Part shown: one piece after another, positions 1 to 8,053 of the stretch | Numbering within the stretch: the stretch's first letter is position 1 | Layout of the letters: each line of letters begins with the position of its first letter | NCBI GenBank assembly: GCA_002787775.1 | Contig: PCUW01000054.1 | Span: 67,099-131,098, forward strand | Reading direction: 5' to 3' | Source: Bdellovibrionales bacterium CG12_big_fil_rev_8_21_14_0_65_38_15 | GTDB lineage: Bacteria > Bdellovibrionota > Bacteriovoracia > Bacteriovoracales > Bacteriovoracaceae | DNA: 64,000 nt | Position numbers and translations under genes: made by a program | The notes under the pieces: generated by a model | Databases searched by the model: none | Seen by the model: only the letters and a program-made list of their open reading frames with translations | What the model was told of the DNA's origin: nothing

Positions 1-1001
1 CATCTAATGAAATTCAAGGTGCCCTGGCAGAGTTTTCAAACTCTTCAGGTATTGCAAAGGCCTTCGCTGACTATGAAGACGAAGTTGTCTTCGGTGGAAA
101 TCGTGGTGTAGCGTTTAACCAATTTGTACGAGAAGCTACGATTGAAGCTGGTGCCCTTGCTTCATCTTTTCCAGAAAAAATCTGGAGTGGACCTCTTAAA
201 GAAAGAGTTACCCTGCTTCAGCAAAAATTTCCACAAATGATGAAGAAAATGGAAGGCGTATCTTTTTCTTACAATAACTCTAGTGGTGGAAGTAGAGACA
301 TCTTCGTTGTAAGTCTTAAAGATCTATCACAACAACAAAAAGAAGCTTTCTTTAAAGAGTATTATGAAGCTGTATCTGAAAATACTGTTTCATTTCCTCT
401 TTCAAGTGGTGCAGGTCACCTTTACACAAGACTTGGAAATAAGACCTATGACTTCCTTTCAGGCTTAAGTGCTAGGGCTTATCCATTACCAAGCTCGAAG
501 CGTCTTGAAACATTCATGGAGCTTGAACCTGATGAATTTATGCGTCTTCGCCTTTATGTAGAAAACGGAACCGAAAACTCTCAAAAAACAATTGGTGGCT
601 TTGGCTACCAAGGTGTAGAGCGTGAAACGGTTGGTATGCTTAACGATAACCGTCCAGGTAGCGTTAATCCAAATCCGCCAAATCGCTTTCAACAAATTAT
701 CAATCGCGTACTTAATAGAGGTGATGGAACTTATACACCAACTGGCGAAGCTCATAACTGTACAAGTTGGCTTTGTACCGCTCCTATTGGCGACAATGGT
801 GAAGCCATTCACGATTTGGCTGGCGCGCCTAGATCACACCGCATACACACTAACCCAGGTTGGTGGACAAGCTGGCTAGTGAACTATGGAAAACGTGATC
901 GTATGCCATTTGCTTTTTACTTTACTGATGAAGGCTTAGAAGAAGCAACATCAAGTATTGGACAAGCTGGTAAGTTAGATTGGAATTTTGATACTCACTA
1001 A
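1..1001 (+). CDS. C-terminal part of an exported protein with a permuted papain-like domain (5' end outside window)
   Basis: The reading frame is open from base 3, so this is the 3' part of a longer gene. It aligns along its whole visible length with the last third of the next gene, including the AEFxN and KIWSGP segments near the start, so it is a tandem paralogue. The visible domain carries a GHLYTRLG block and, about 110 residues later, HNCTSW and an IHTNPGWWTSW block. A His-strand followed much later by an N-C-T/S motif is the order seen in circularly permuted NlpC/P60 (LRAT/DUF4105-like) cysteine hydrolases; that assignment is my inference from motif order. The ATG at 237 is internal and not a start. 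The stop at 999-1001 touches the ribosome binding site of the next gene, so the two are probably cotranscribed. Confidence 0.6.
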   Translation, partial: SNEIQGALAEFSNSSGIAKAFADYEDEVVFGGNRGVAFNQFVREATIEAGALASSFPEKIWSGPLKERVTLLQQKFPQMMKKMEGVSFSYNNSSGGSRDIFVVSLKDLSQQQKEAFFKEYYEAVSENTVSFPLSSGAGHLYTRLGNKTYDFLSGLSARAYPLPSSKRLETFMELEPDEFMRLRLYVENGTENSQKTIGGFGYQGVERETVGMLNDNRPGSVNPNPPNRFQQIINRVLNRGDGTYTPTGEAHNCTSWLCTAPIGDNGEAIHDLAGAPRSHRIHTNPGWWTSWLVNYGKRDRMPFAFYFTDEGLEEATSSIGQAGKLDWNFDTH

Positions 1002-1019
1002 TTGCTAGGGAGAATGCCC

Positions 1020-3302
1020 GTGAGGCTTATAGAAATATCACTTTTTTCGTTTTTGCTTATCTTTCCAAGCATAGTTTTTTGGAACGATAGTCAAATACAC
1101 TCAAGTCGTAATCCGGCAAACTTTGCAAGTTCAAGCTGTAAGGATCTAATTGAATCACTTTCAGACATTAATGTCAGTGGATCAAAAAAGATTGTTAGAG
1201 CTTCTTTTGGATTTGATAGTGCAGCCATCTCTGAAGGCAAGCATCTTCAATTTGGCTTCGAAGCTGAGTACACCCTTCAAGAAATTGATAAGATTGTTAC
1301 CATATACGGCCCAAAGCCTGGCTTTGGTATGTCAAAAGATCGTTGGTTTACACTTTCAGTAAAAGATAGAGCTGATTGGGTTAGAAATAATATTGAACGA
1401 TTATTTCCAGAACCAAGAAAGCCAGGTGGACTGGTTAAATTAAAAGATCAAGCTGGTTATAAATTCCTTCCAGAATCACTCATTCAAGATGATACAGGAA
1501 ATCTTGAATTCGTTTTAGATCCATTTAATAGTTATGAAGAATGGTATCGTTCGATCAAGAAACTTAATACTAAGTTTGGAGAGGGGTCGATGCAGGCAAC
1601 GATTTCGGTGCCTCCTGAAAGCTTCTTTGGCCAGGCCGCAAATATTTCAGAAGATCTTGCTGTTAAAGAAAAAATCGGCTTGTTTAATTTTTACTCTGAA
1701 TACGACATCCTTCAAAAACTAAATGCAGGTCACCTTCGCTACGAACAAGATCCTGAGCGCTTAGTTGCAAGAAACTTTGAGCATCCTTTTTTAGGACCAA
1801 TGACTTCAGCGAAACAACGCCAACTTAATCAAATGCTTAGAGCAAATGCTCATGGCGATAAGTTTGATGACGCTTCTTTAGAAGTCATCTCAGGTTTAGA
1901 AAATTCATTTAAATACACTGGTGGAACAGTTTACCGTCCAGATATTTTAGGACAAGAACGAATTGTTCTTGAAGTGCGCGATGCTCACAAGAACTTCACC
2001 CTTCTATCAGATCGTCTGCTACGTTCTCTATATTTCATGCAACATGGAACAGGTGGACTTGATGAACTTGCTTCGCTTAAAAGCTTTCATCTAGATAATG
2101 ATTTTGCCAAGCTACCAAAAAATGTTCGCGATGAATTAAAAAGACTTTTCCCAAATAAAGCCAATCCTCAATATACCTATACAGCAGCTGAAAAGAAGGC
2201 TTTGGATATCTTTAAAAACTTTGCCTATCCTATGCGTGACTGGGGTGAACATCTGGAAGCGATCAAGGCAACGAGTATCGCTAATAAAGTTCAACAGGCT
2301 CAAGATGCCTACGTGGCTAAGCTATCTGACATAACTGCGAGAATGCGAAGTGGAGCTATAGACGATCAGCACGCTAAAGCTGAAATCCAAGGTGCTCTTG
2401 CAGAATTTGCTAACAAATCAAAACTTGCCAAAGCTTTTGAGGACTATGAAGAAAATGTTATTTTCACAGCAGAACGTGGCTCCTCAATAGATTCGGTCAT
2501 AAGAGAAATCTCTATTTCTTCTGGTCCACTTAAAGAATCTTTTCCTTCAAAAATTTGGAGTGGCCCTATTAATGAAAGAATGGCGCAGCTTCAGTCTAAG
2601 CATCCAACCATTCTTAAAAAGGTTGAAAAAGTTAAATTCAAATTTAACAATGAACCAGGTGGTCGCCGTGATGTTTATATCGTTAGCCTTAAAGGTTTGA
2701 GCGATAATCAAAAGAAAGCTTTTTTTGATGATTACTTTGCAGCTACTTCTGAAAATACAGTTTCGTTTCCAATGTCTAGCGGCGGTGGACATCTTTACAC
2801 ACGAGTCGGAGACAAATCATTCAATTTCTACTTCAGTTCTGATGTCGACATGGATGCTTATCCAATCCCAAGTTCGGATCGACTAGAGACATTTCTTGAA
2901 CTTGAATCAGATGAGTTTCTTCGTCTACGTAAGTATGTTGATAACGGAGTTAATGATGGCGATAAATTGTTAGGAGACTCTGGTTATGATGGTGTTACAG
3001 GAAATACCAGAAACACACTAACAAATAACCGTCCAACTTCAAGCTCCCAATCTCACAACTGTACAAGCTGGCTATGTACGGCGCCAGTTGGTGACGGCGG
3101 CGAAGCTATTCACGATATTGCCGGAGCTCCAAGAACTCATAATATTCATACCAATCCAGGTTGGTGGACGAGCTGGTTAGCCAATTACGCTCCGCGTGAG
3201 CGCGTGCCATTTGTTTTCTACTTCACTGAAGACTCAATGGCCCAAGCAACTCAAAAGGTTAGCGGCGCTCAAACGTTTGACTGGAATTTTAGTACCCATT
3301 AA
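1020..3302 (+). CDS. Exported two-domain protein: amidoligase/GCS-like N-terminus plus permuted papain-like C-terminus (tandem paralogue)
   Basis: About 760 residues. The start is taken as GTG 1020, because AGGGAGA at 1007-1013 is well spaced for it; ATG 1014 in the same frame is possible. A hydrophobic N-terminus (RLIEISLFSFLLIFPSIVF) suggests export or a membrane anchor. The N-terminal half has FGFEAEY near residue 80, a NLEFVLDPF strand near 165, QATISVP near 195 and ERIVLEVRDAHKN near 315; this order of acidic strands resembles the carboxylate-amine ligase (glutamine-synthetase/GCS/amidoligase) fold. The C-terminal 180 residues repeat the preceding gene, with GGGHLYTRVG (His near 591) and HNCTSWLC (Cys near 681), fitting a permuted NlpC/P60-like cysteine hydrolase. 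Domain calls are from motif reading only. Exported ATP-dependent ligases are unusual, so the N-terminal domain could be a non-catalytic relative. Confidence 0.6.
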   Translation: MRLIEISLFSFLLIFPSIVFWNDSQIHSSRNPANFASSSCKDLIESLSDINVSGSKKIVRASFGFDSAAISEGKHLQFGFEAEYTLQEIDKIVTIYGPKPGFGMSKDRWFTLSVKDRADWVRNNIERLFPEPRKPGGLVKLKDQAGYKFLPESLIQDDTGNLEFVLDPFNSYEEWYRSIKKLNTKFGEGSMQATISVPPESFFGQAANISEDLAVKEKIGLFNFYSEYDILQKLNAGHLRYEQDPERLVARNFEHPFLGPMTSAKQRQLNQMLRANAHGDKFDDASLEVISGLENSFKYTGGTVYRPDILGQERIVLEVRDAHKNFTLLSDRLLRSLYFMQHGTGGLDELASLKSFHLDNDFAKLPKNVRDELKRLFPNKANPQYTYTAAEKKALDIFKNFAYPMRDWGEHLEAIKATSIANKVQQAQDAYVAKLSDITARMRSGAIDDQHAKAEIQGALAEFANKSKLAKAFEDYEENVIFTAERGSSIDSVIREISISSGPLKESFPSKIWSGPINERMAQLQSKHPTILKKVEKVKFKFNNEPGGRRDVYIVSLKGLSDNQKKAFFDDYFAATSENTVSFPMSSGGGHLYTRVGDKSFNFYFSSDVDMDAYPIPSSDRLETFLELESDEFLRLRKYVDNGVNDGDKLLGDSGYDGVTGNTRNTLTNNRPTSSSQSHNCTSWLCTAPVGDGGEAIHDIAGAPRTHNIHTNPGWWTSWLANYAPRERVPFVFYFTEDSMAQATQKVSGAQTFDWNFSTH

Positions 3303-3383
3303 GTTCGAATTTTGTCTCGTGACGAAAGTCTCCTCGGCCGGTATTAAAGCTTAACTTTAAACCAAACCCCGGGAGGCTTTTCC

Positions 3384-4367
3384 ATGCGCTTGGAAATTTG
3401 CCTTTTCGTGATCTTAGCGTGCTCATGCGCCCTATCCGCGGAAAAGACTATGCTCAAAACAAATTTTGATAACCTTGAAGTTGGTGTTGCCACTGACCCT
3501 GCTGGGCCTACTGGCACAACTGTCATCTACTTTCCAAAAGGTGCTATTGCCGCCATGGATTCACGTGGTGGTGCTGTGGCCGTGCGTGAAGGTTCATCGA
3601 TTGACGAAAATAATACTTGGGGTTGGCTCGATGCTATCACTCTTTCAGGTGGCTCTACATTTGGACTTGAAGCTGCTGATGGCGTAGCCGCAGAAATATT
3701 AAAACTTCGTGGTGGTAAAGTTAAATTTGAAACTATCCCTTCTGTCCCTGCTGCTATTGTTTATGATTTTACCGGTAGAGATACATCTGTTTATCCCGAC
3801 AAAGCTTTAGGCGCGAAAGCCTTCAATGCCAGAGAAAAAAATAAAGTTCCCTACGGCCGCGTTGGTGGTGGAACTCATGTCAGCGTTGGAAAATGGTTCG
3901 ATGAACTTAAACCAGAAAAATCCGGACAAGGTGCTGCCTACTTCGAGAAGAATGGAATTAAAGTTCTAGTTATTACAGTGGTCAACGCTGTCGGCAATAT
4001 TCTTAATGAACAAGGAAAAATTATCAAGGGAAGTCTTGATGAGAAAACAGGTAAACGTATTAATATTTTCGATCGAGTTAAAGAGAAGATCGAAAGTACT
4101 CCAACGAAAGGAAATACTACAATCACTGCTGTCATCACAAATGTTAAGTTTGATCGCCTAGCTCTTAAGAGGCTTGCCATTATGGCCCATACTTCTATGG
4201 CAAGAGTTATTGATCCGTTTCATACACCTTGGGATGGCGATGTTTTATTTGCTGTTTCGACAAGAGAGATGGAAAAACCCGAAAAATTCGAAGAAGCAAA
4301 TTTAGGCGTCATAGCAGCTGATCTATTAAGAACAGCTGTATGGCGTGCTGTTGGCGAAATAGAGTAA
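3384..4367 (+). CDS. P1 family (DmpA/BapA-type, S58) aminopeptidase, exported
   Basis: The 327-residue product has the P1/DmpA hallmarks: GATDP-like VGVATDPAGPTGTTV near the start, SGGSTFGLEAADGV, GRVGGGTHVSVGKW, then NTTITAVITNVKF and HTPWDGDVLFAVST. In this family the protein cleaves itself before a Ser or Thr in the NTT region to expose an N-terminal nucleophile; here Thr in NTT would serve (family knowledge). These enzymes release N-terminal D- or L-amino acids or beta-peptides. The first 19 residues are a signal peptide; ILAC at residues 10-13 also allows a lipoprotein reading. The start ATG 3384 follows GGGAGG at 3371-3376. The gene stands alone, and its stop abuts the stop of the convergent gene. 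Export suggests scavenging of peptides outside the cytoplasm. Confidence 0.85.
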   Translation: MRLEICLFVILACSCALSAEKTMLKTNFDNLEVGVATDPAGPTGTTVIYFPKGAIAAMDSRGGAVAVREGSSIDENNTWGWLDAITLSGGSTFGLEAADGVAAEILKLRGGKVKFETIPSVPAAIVYDFTGRDTSVYPDKALGAKAFNAREKNKVPYGRVGGGTHVSVGKWFDELKPEKSGQGAAYFEKNGIKVLVITVVNAVGNILNEQGKIIKGSLDEKTGKRINIFDRVKEKIESTPTKGNTTITAVITNVKFDRLALKRLAIMAHTSMARVIDPFHTPWDGDVLFAVSTREMEKPEKFEEANLGVIAADLLRTAVWRAVGEIE

Positions 4368-4988
4368 TTAAGTATTTTTATCACAAGCTCGAGCTTTAAT
4401 TAGCTTGAGCTTTTTTTCCATCTCCTCATTTTTTTCAAGACTTTCGACTTGTTTACTACTCAGCTCATGATCAGCTTCAATAATTAATTGATATAACCTT
4501 TTTAAGTTACTTGAAGTATCTTGCACAATAATAATCCCTGAGTGATCGATGTCTACGATTCTTCCATATCGAGATAGGAATGGGCGTAAAGAACGAGACA
4601 AAGAACGAACTGACTCTGGATAACTCGCTTTGTATTTAAGCATTTTATAATCTTCAGTAAAATCTAAAGAAGGAGCACTCTCTTTAGAGGAATTCACCAT
4701 CGGTAAAGCGTTGTATCGAATGTCTCTAGCACTTATTATCTTCCACATATCATCTTTAATTTTAATACGAGCATAGCCATACATATTAAGTAGATGAGAG
4801 ATGACAAAGTCTGCATTTTCCTTATCTAATGAAGGTAATGGCTCTTGTAACTTATCCTTTAAAGTGTCTTTAACGACATAATGTTGTCCAGTGATGGTAC
4901 TCGCTTCACTTAAACACCCTGATAATGTTTCGCACGCGTAGACTGATGTGGACAAAAGTAAAGTTGTCCCTAGTATAAAATATTTCAA
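4368..4988 (-). CDS. Exported secretin N-domain-like (GspD N0/N1) protein
   Basis: I choose the TTG at 4988 because GGAGG lies five bases before it and the product then begins with a clean signal peptide (KYFILGTTLLLSTSVYA); an ATG at 5033 would add 15 residues. The mature protein, about 185 residues, holds two small alpha/beta modules: GQHYVVKDTLKDKL...ISHLLNMYGY, then VRSLSRSLRPFLSRYGRIVDIDHSGIIIVQDTSSNLKRLYQLIIEAD. The second reads like the secretin N1 module of GspD/PilQ proteins. No secretin barrel follows, so this is a stand-alone N-domain protein that could help assemble a secretin or pilus; that role is inference. The C-terminal 35 residues are charged and probably coiled. The SD lies in a hairpin (4995-5016). 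Confidence 0.6.
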   Translation of the reverse strand: MKYFILGTTLLLSTSVYACETLSGCLSEASTITGQHYVVKDTLKDKLQEPLPSLDKENADFVISHLLNMYGYARIKIKDDMWKIISARDIRYNALPMVNSSKESAPSLDFTEDYKMLKYKASYPESVRSLSRSLRPFLSRYGRIVDIDHSGIIIVQDTSSNLKRLYQLIIEADHELSSKQVESLEKNEEMEKKLKLIKARACDKNT

Positions 4989-4994
4989 ATAAAC

Positions 4995-5016
4995 CTCCAG
5001 TTTTTTGCAACTGGAG
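4995..5016 (-). promoter_or_regulatory. Hairpin that pairs with the ribosome binding site of the secretin N-domain gene
   Basis: CTCCAGTT and AACTGGAG form a perfect 8-bp stem with a 6-base loop. In the minus-strand mRNA the 3' arm is AACTGGAG followed by G, so most of the GGAGG used by the TTG start at 4988 is inside the stem. Such a stem would lower translation unless melted or blocked. It is seen directly; the regulatory effect is inference. Confidence 0.4.
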
Positions 5017-5077
5017 TATTTAAGCATGCTCATTAATTTTTATTTGAAAATTTATTGTGAATTTATTGTGAACCGAT

Positions 5078-5464
5078 TTATTTTTTAAGTAGATCTCTAA
5101 TTTCTTCTAATAATATTTCAGACTTAGGTGGAGCTGGTGGATCTACAGGCTTCGCTTCCTCTTTCTTTTCCATGCTCCTAATAGCTTTTACAAGCAGGAA
5201 CACCGAAAAAGCAACGAGGATAAAGTTAATAACAGATTGAATGAACAAACCAATATTCATCGTTACAGCTGCTTCCCCTTCACCGGATAAAACGATCTTC
5301 ATATAGGTAAGATTTACCCCGCCAGTGATTAGGCCCAGAATCGGTCCCAAAATATTATCGACTAATCCTTTTACGATTGATGTAAAAGCAGCTCCGATTA
5401 TCATACCAACTGCTAAATCAAGAACATTCCCTTTCATTGCAAATTGCTTAAATTCCTTAAACAT
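5078..5464 (-). CDS. mscL: Large-conductance mechanosensitive channel MscL
   Basis: The 128-residue length is normal for MscL. The N-terminus MFKEFKQFAMKGNVLDLAVGM with the GxAxG-like TM1 (IIGAAFTSIVKGLVDNILGP) is diagnostic, followed by a periplasmic loop, TM2 (IQSVINFILVAFSVFLLVKAI) and a charged C-terminal helix ending in EILLEEIRDLLKK. It forms a homopentameric inner-membrane pore that opens under high membrane tension to release solutes during osmotic downshock. The gene appears monocistronic, with about 90 bases to the divergent or same-strand neighbours on either side. Confidence 0.97.
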   Translation of the reverse strand: MFKEFKQFAMKGNVLDLAVGMIIGAAFTSIVKGLVDNILGPILGLITGGVNLTYMKIVLSGEGEAAVTMNIGLFIQSVINFILVAFSVFLLVKAIRSMEKKEEAKPVDPPAPPKSEILLEEIRDLLKK

Positions 5465-5573
5465 TGTTATTTCTACTCCTGCTAGATTGGTATTAGGTCA
5501 ATTCATGTCAATTTTCACACGGCCATCTTTAAATTAAAACGAAAATCAGGAATGATCCTTAGATGGAGTACAA

Positions 5574-6050
5574 ATGAATAAAACAATCATTCTCGTCTTT
5601 TTTGCTTTTTGCGCTATTTTACCGGCTATGGCGCAGTCCAGACAAACCAAAGTTAAGCTTAAAGGTGAAATTCCAAGTAAGATTCAACTTCGATTTACCA
5701 AAATGGAATGGGATAGTTTAGATATCATTAACCTCTACACTATTGATGGTAGAGCGCAAGAGCTCATTTGTAGCTTTAATCCATGGTATGGTGATACCAG
5801 AAGTAGGATTGAGTATAAAAACCAGTATAAGATTCGTGTGGCTCAGTTTGCTTTAGATGATCATGCCTGCTTAAAACTCTTTAACTTTGCCAAGATTGCC
5901 TTTGAGGGTGTCAATGAAAAGAACGCTATAATCATTGAAGTCGATACCGAGCAAAACTTCATCACTAATATTGAACTTCCAAGTTTGGATTTCTACGAAA
6001 AAGACTCAAACCTCTTTCCTGATAGTAAAATCATTCCAGCTAATTTTTAA
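5574..6050 (+). CDS. Exported protein of unknown function, 158 aa
   Basis: The product starts with a clear signal peptide (MNKTIILVFFAFCAILPAMA) and a likely cleavage after AMA. The mature part is about 138 residues, mostly beta-rich by composition, with two cysteines (ELICSF and DHACLKL) that could form one disulfide. TGGAGT upstream of the ATG is an acceptable ribosome binding site. I do not recognise a family. It stands alone between mscL on the other strand and an AT-rich membrane-protein gene. Confidence 0.75.
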   Translation: MNKTIILVFFAFCAILPAMAQSRQTKVKLKGEIPSKIQLRFTKMEWDSLDIINLYTIDGRAQELICSFNPWYGDTRSRIEYKNQYKIRVAQFALDDHACLKLFNFAKIAFEGVNEKNAIIIEVDTEQNFITNIELPSLDFYEKDSNLFPDSKIIPANF

Positions 6051-6104
6051 TACTTGAGCTAAATAAGCCCCTTTTCTTTTTAAAAAATTTTTAACTCTAC
6101 ATGA

Positions 6105-6110
6105 TATAAT
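6105..6110 (+). promoter_or_regulatory. Extended -10 promoter element placed for a leaderless transcript
   Basis: TGATATAAT at 6102-6110 is a perfect extended -10 (TGn-TATAAT). The A of the ATG at 6117 lies seven bases after its last T, exactly where transcription would begin. No Shine-Dalgarno sequence or good -35 box is visible. Confidence 0.45.
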
Positions 6111-6116
6111 TAAAAC

Positions 6117-7109
6117 ATGTGGTTTCTAGGAAATATTTGGCAAGAGATGACTAAATTATATGTCATTCCTCTTCTACTCATTTTTCAACTGAATTTTGCT
6201 CAAGACATTGGGCTTAGTTCTTATTTAATTTTTATTATTCTAATTGGAATAGACTCTTCTCATTGTTATTCAACAATTTTTAGAACACTGATGAATAAAC
6301 AAGAAAGATTTCGATTTAAAAAACTCAACACAATTATGCCTCTATTTATCATCTCACTTGTTTTTATATGGTGTTATTTTGGTGTCCCTTATTTTTGGAC
6401 TTTTTTCTTATATATCTCAATCTTTCATTATCTTTTGCAATTTTATAGATATCATAAAATAACACTTAGTATGAATCCTGGTTCCTCATCTTATTCTCTT
6501 GAATTAGTATCTATCAGTTCTTTATCATTTTTGAGTTACCATTTTAGAACATCAAATGGTTATGACGGTTTCTTTTTTGAAGATGATCTTTTTTTATATC
6601 CTTCAAACCCTCTTTACTCCATCATTTTAGGAGTAATGGTTATTATTTTTTTACGATCTTTGGTTAGAATCTTCTTCGATTTTAAAAAGTCTCAAGTCAA
6701 TTTTTGTAGTTTAAGTTCTTATCTCTTTCCCATATTTATCATTATTCATTGTTTCAATATTGCAGACGAATTCTATAAAAGCTTTCTTCCTTTAATTGCC
6801 CTTCATGGATTAACTTACTTCCATATGATTTCAACAGCTAAGGCTAAAATTCAAAAGGGTTTATGGAAGTCAAAACAGAACTTTATGTTGATTGTTATCT
6901 TATTTGTTTCGATGACTTTTGGGATTCTCGAATATTATTTTACAATTAATTTGGTTGATATTTTTAAGTCCGAAGAATATGCAGGACTTGTGTTGCCAAG
7001 CTTGGCAACAGTCGCAGTGACACTCCCCTCTTTTTATCATTATTTAGCTGATTTCGTTTTATGGTCACCACAGGATGCAGAGTATTCTAAACTTATCGAA
7101 GCTAACTAG
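6117..7109 (+). CDS. Polytopic membrane protein with conserved-looking histidine motifs, unknown function
   Basis: The 330-residue product is very hydrophobic, with roughly eight to ten membrane segments, and its gene is clearly more AT-rich than its neighbours. Histidines cluster at membrane edges: DSSHCYST, SIFHYLLQFYRYHK, IHCFNIADEFYK, LHGLTYFHMIS and a C-terminal FYHYLADFVLW. That pattern is typical of membrane proteins binding a metal or cofactor, but I cannot name the family and do not assign a reaction. The start could also be ATG 6147. A leaderless start at 6117 is suggested by the -10 element seven bases upstream. Confidence 0.65.
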   Translation: MWFLGNIWQEMTKLYVIPLLLIFQLNFAQDIGLSSYLIFIILIGIDSSHCYSTIFRTLMNKQERFRFKKLNTIMPLFIISLVFIWCYFGVPYFWTFFLYISIFHYLLQFYRYHKITLSMNPGSSSYSLELVSISSLSFLSYHFRTSNGYDGFFFEDDLFLYPSNPLYSIILGVMVIIFLRSLVRIFFDFKKSQVNFCSLSSYLFPIFIIIHCFNIADEFYKSFLPLIALHGLTYFHMISTAKAKIQKGLWKSKQNFMLIVILFVSMTFGILEYYFTINLVDIFKSEEYAGLVLPSLATVAVTLPSFYHYLADFVLWSPQDAEYSKLIEAN

Positions 7110-7153
7110 ACACATACTAGAGATTTGAGTTAATTATTGATCAAAGGCGAAAC

Positions 7154-8053
7154 ATGAGTTCTAACGATACCAAAAAAGCTTTATCCATTTTAGATGCCGG
7201 TGGCGTCGTAGGAATACCGACTGAAACAGTGTATGGACTAGCGGCTAAAATTGATTCTCCTGAAGGTATTGATAAAATCTTTACAACAAAAGAGCGTCCA
7301 GATTTTGATCCTTTGATTGTCCATGTTGAAAGTATTGAGCAAGCTCTAAAATGCACTAGTTCATGGCCATTACATGCTGAACTACTAGCCAACGCTTTTT
7401 GGCCTGGACCACTAACGATGGTTCTACCTAAAGCGAGTCATATCTCAAGTAAAATTACATCTGGCCTAGAAACGGTTGGGCTTCGTTGCCCAAACCACCC
7501 TTTAACATTAGAACTCATTCATTATAGTGGACCACTCGCTGCACCAAGTGCGAATCGTTTTGGTAAAACTAGTCCGACACAAAAAGCACATGTCGATTCA
7601 GAATTTAATGGTGAAGTCTTCACTATCGATGGCGGAGCTTGTGAAATAGGAATTGAGTCGACTGTCATTGGTATCTTTGAAGATCATATAGAAGTTTATC
7701 GCCCTGGCGCGATAACTCCATCAATGATTAAAAATATAACTGATATAGACGTTGTCGTAAAAGAGAGCCCTGTTTCTCCTGGACACTTGAAACATCATTA
7801 TATGCCTGATCTTCCAATGTATTTAAGCTATGAAGCTCAACCTGAAGAACTTAAAGACATTCACTTTGCACTCATCGAGCTTAGTAGTGATCCCAATATT
7901 GCTGCTAGAGAGCTTTATCAAAAAATGCGAGAAGCCGCACAAAAGCCAAATGCAAAAGCCATAGTTCTTTTGAAAAAACCTGAACAGCAGGGAGAGCTTT
8001 GGGACGGAATTTGGAATCGAGTTAAAAAGGCAATTACAAAAGAGTTTATCTAG
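7154..8053 (+). CDS. tsaC: L-threonylcarbamoyladenylate synthase (Sua5/YrdC/TsaC)
   Basis: This enzyme makes threonylcarbamoyl-AMP from threonine, bicarbonate and ATP, the first step of the universal t6A37 tRNA modification. The YrdC domain fills residues 1-190, with GGVVGIPTETVYGLAA, the KERPDFDPLIVHV block, WPGPLTMVL, GLRCPNHPL and PSANRFGKTSPT. An extra C-terminal 100 residues, starting SPGHLKHHYMPDLP, is the Sua5 domain, so it is the long Sua5-type form rather than short TsaC. Start ATG 7154 follows AAAGGCGA. It shares the CTAG at 8050-8053 with the convergent gene, so the two stops overlap. Confidence 0.93.
   Translation: MSSNDTKKALSILDAGGVVGIPTETVYGLAAKIDSPEGIDKIFTTKERPDFDPLIVHVESIEQALKCTSSWPLHAELLANAFWPGPLTMVLPKASHISSKITSGLETVGLRCPNHPLTLELIHYSGPLAAPSANRFGKTSPTQKAHVDSEFNGEVFTIDGGACEIGIESTVIGIFEDHIEVYRPGAITPSMIKNITDIDVVVKESPVSPGHLKHHYMPDLPMYLSYEAQPEELKDIHFALIELSSDPNIAARELYQKMREAAQKPNAKAIVLLKKPEQQGELWDGIWNRVKKAITKEFI

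Noticed and set aside
237-1001. Complete gene starting at ATG 237
   Set aside because: The same frame is open upstream to the window edge and aligns with the paralogue there, so 237 is an internal methionine.
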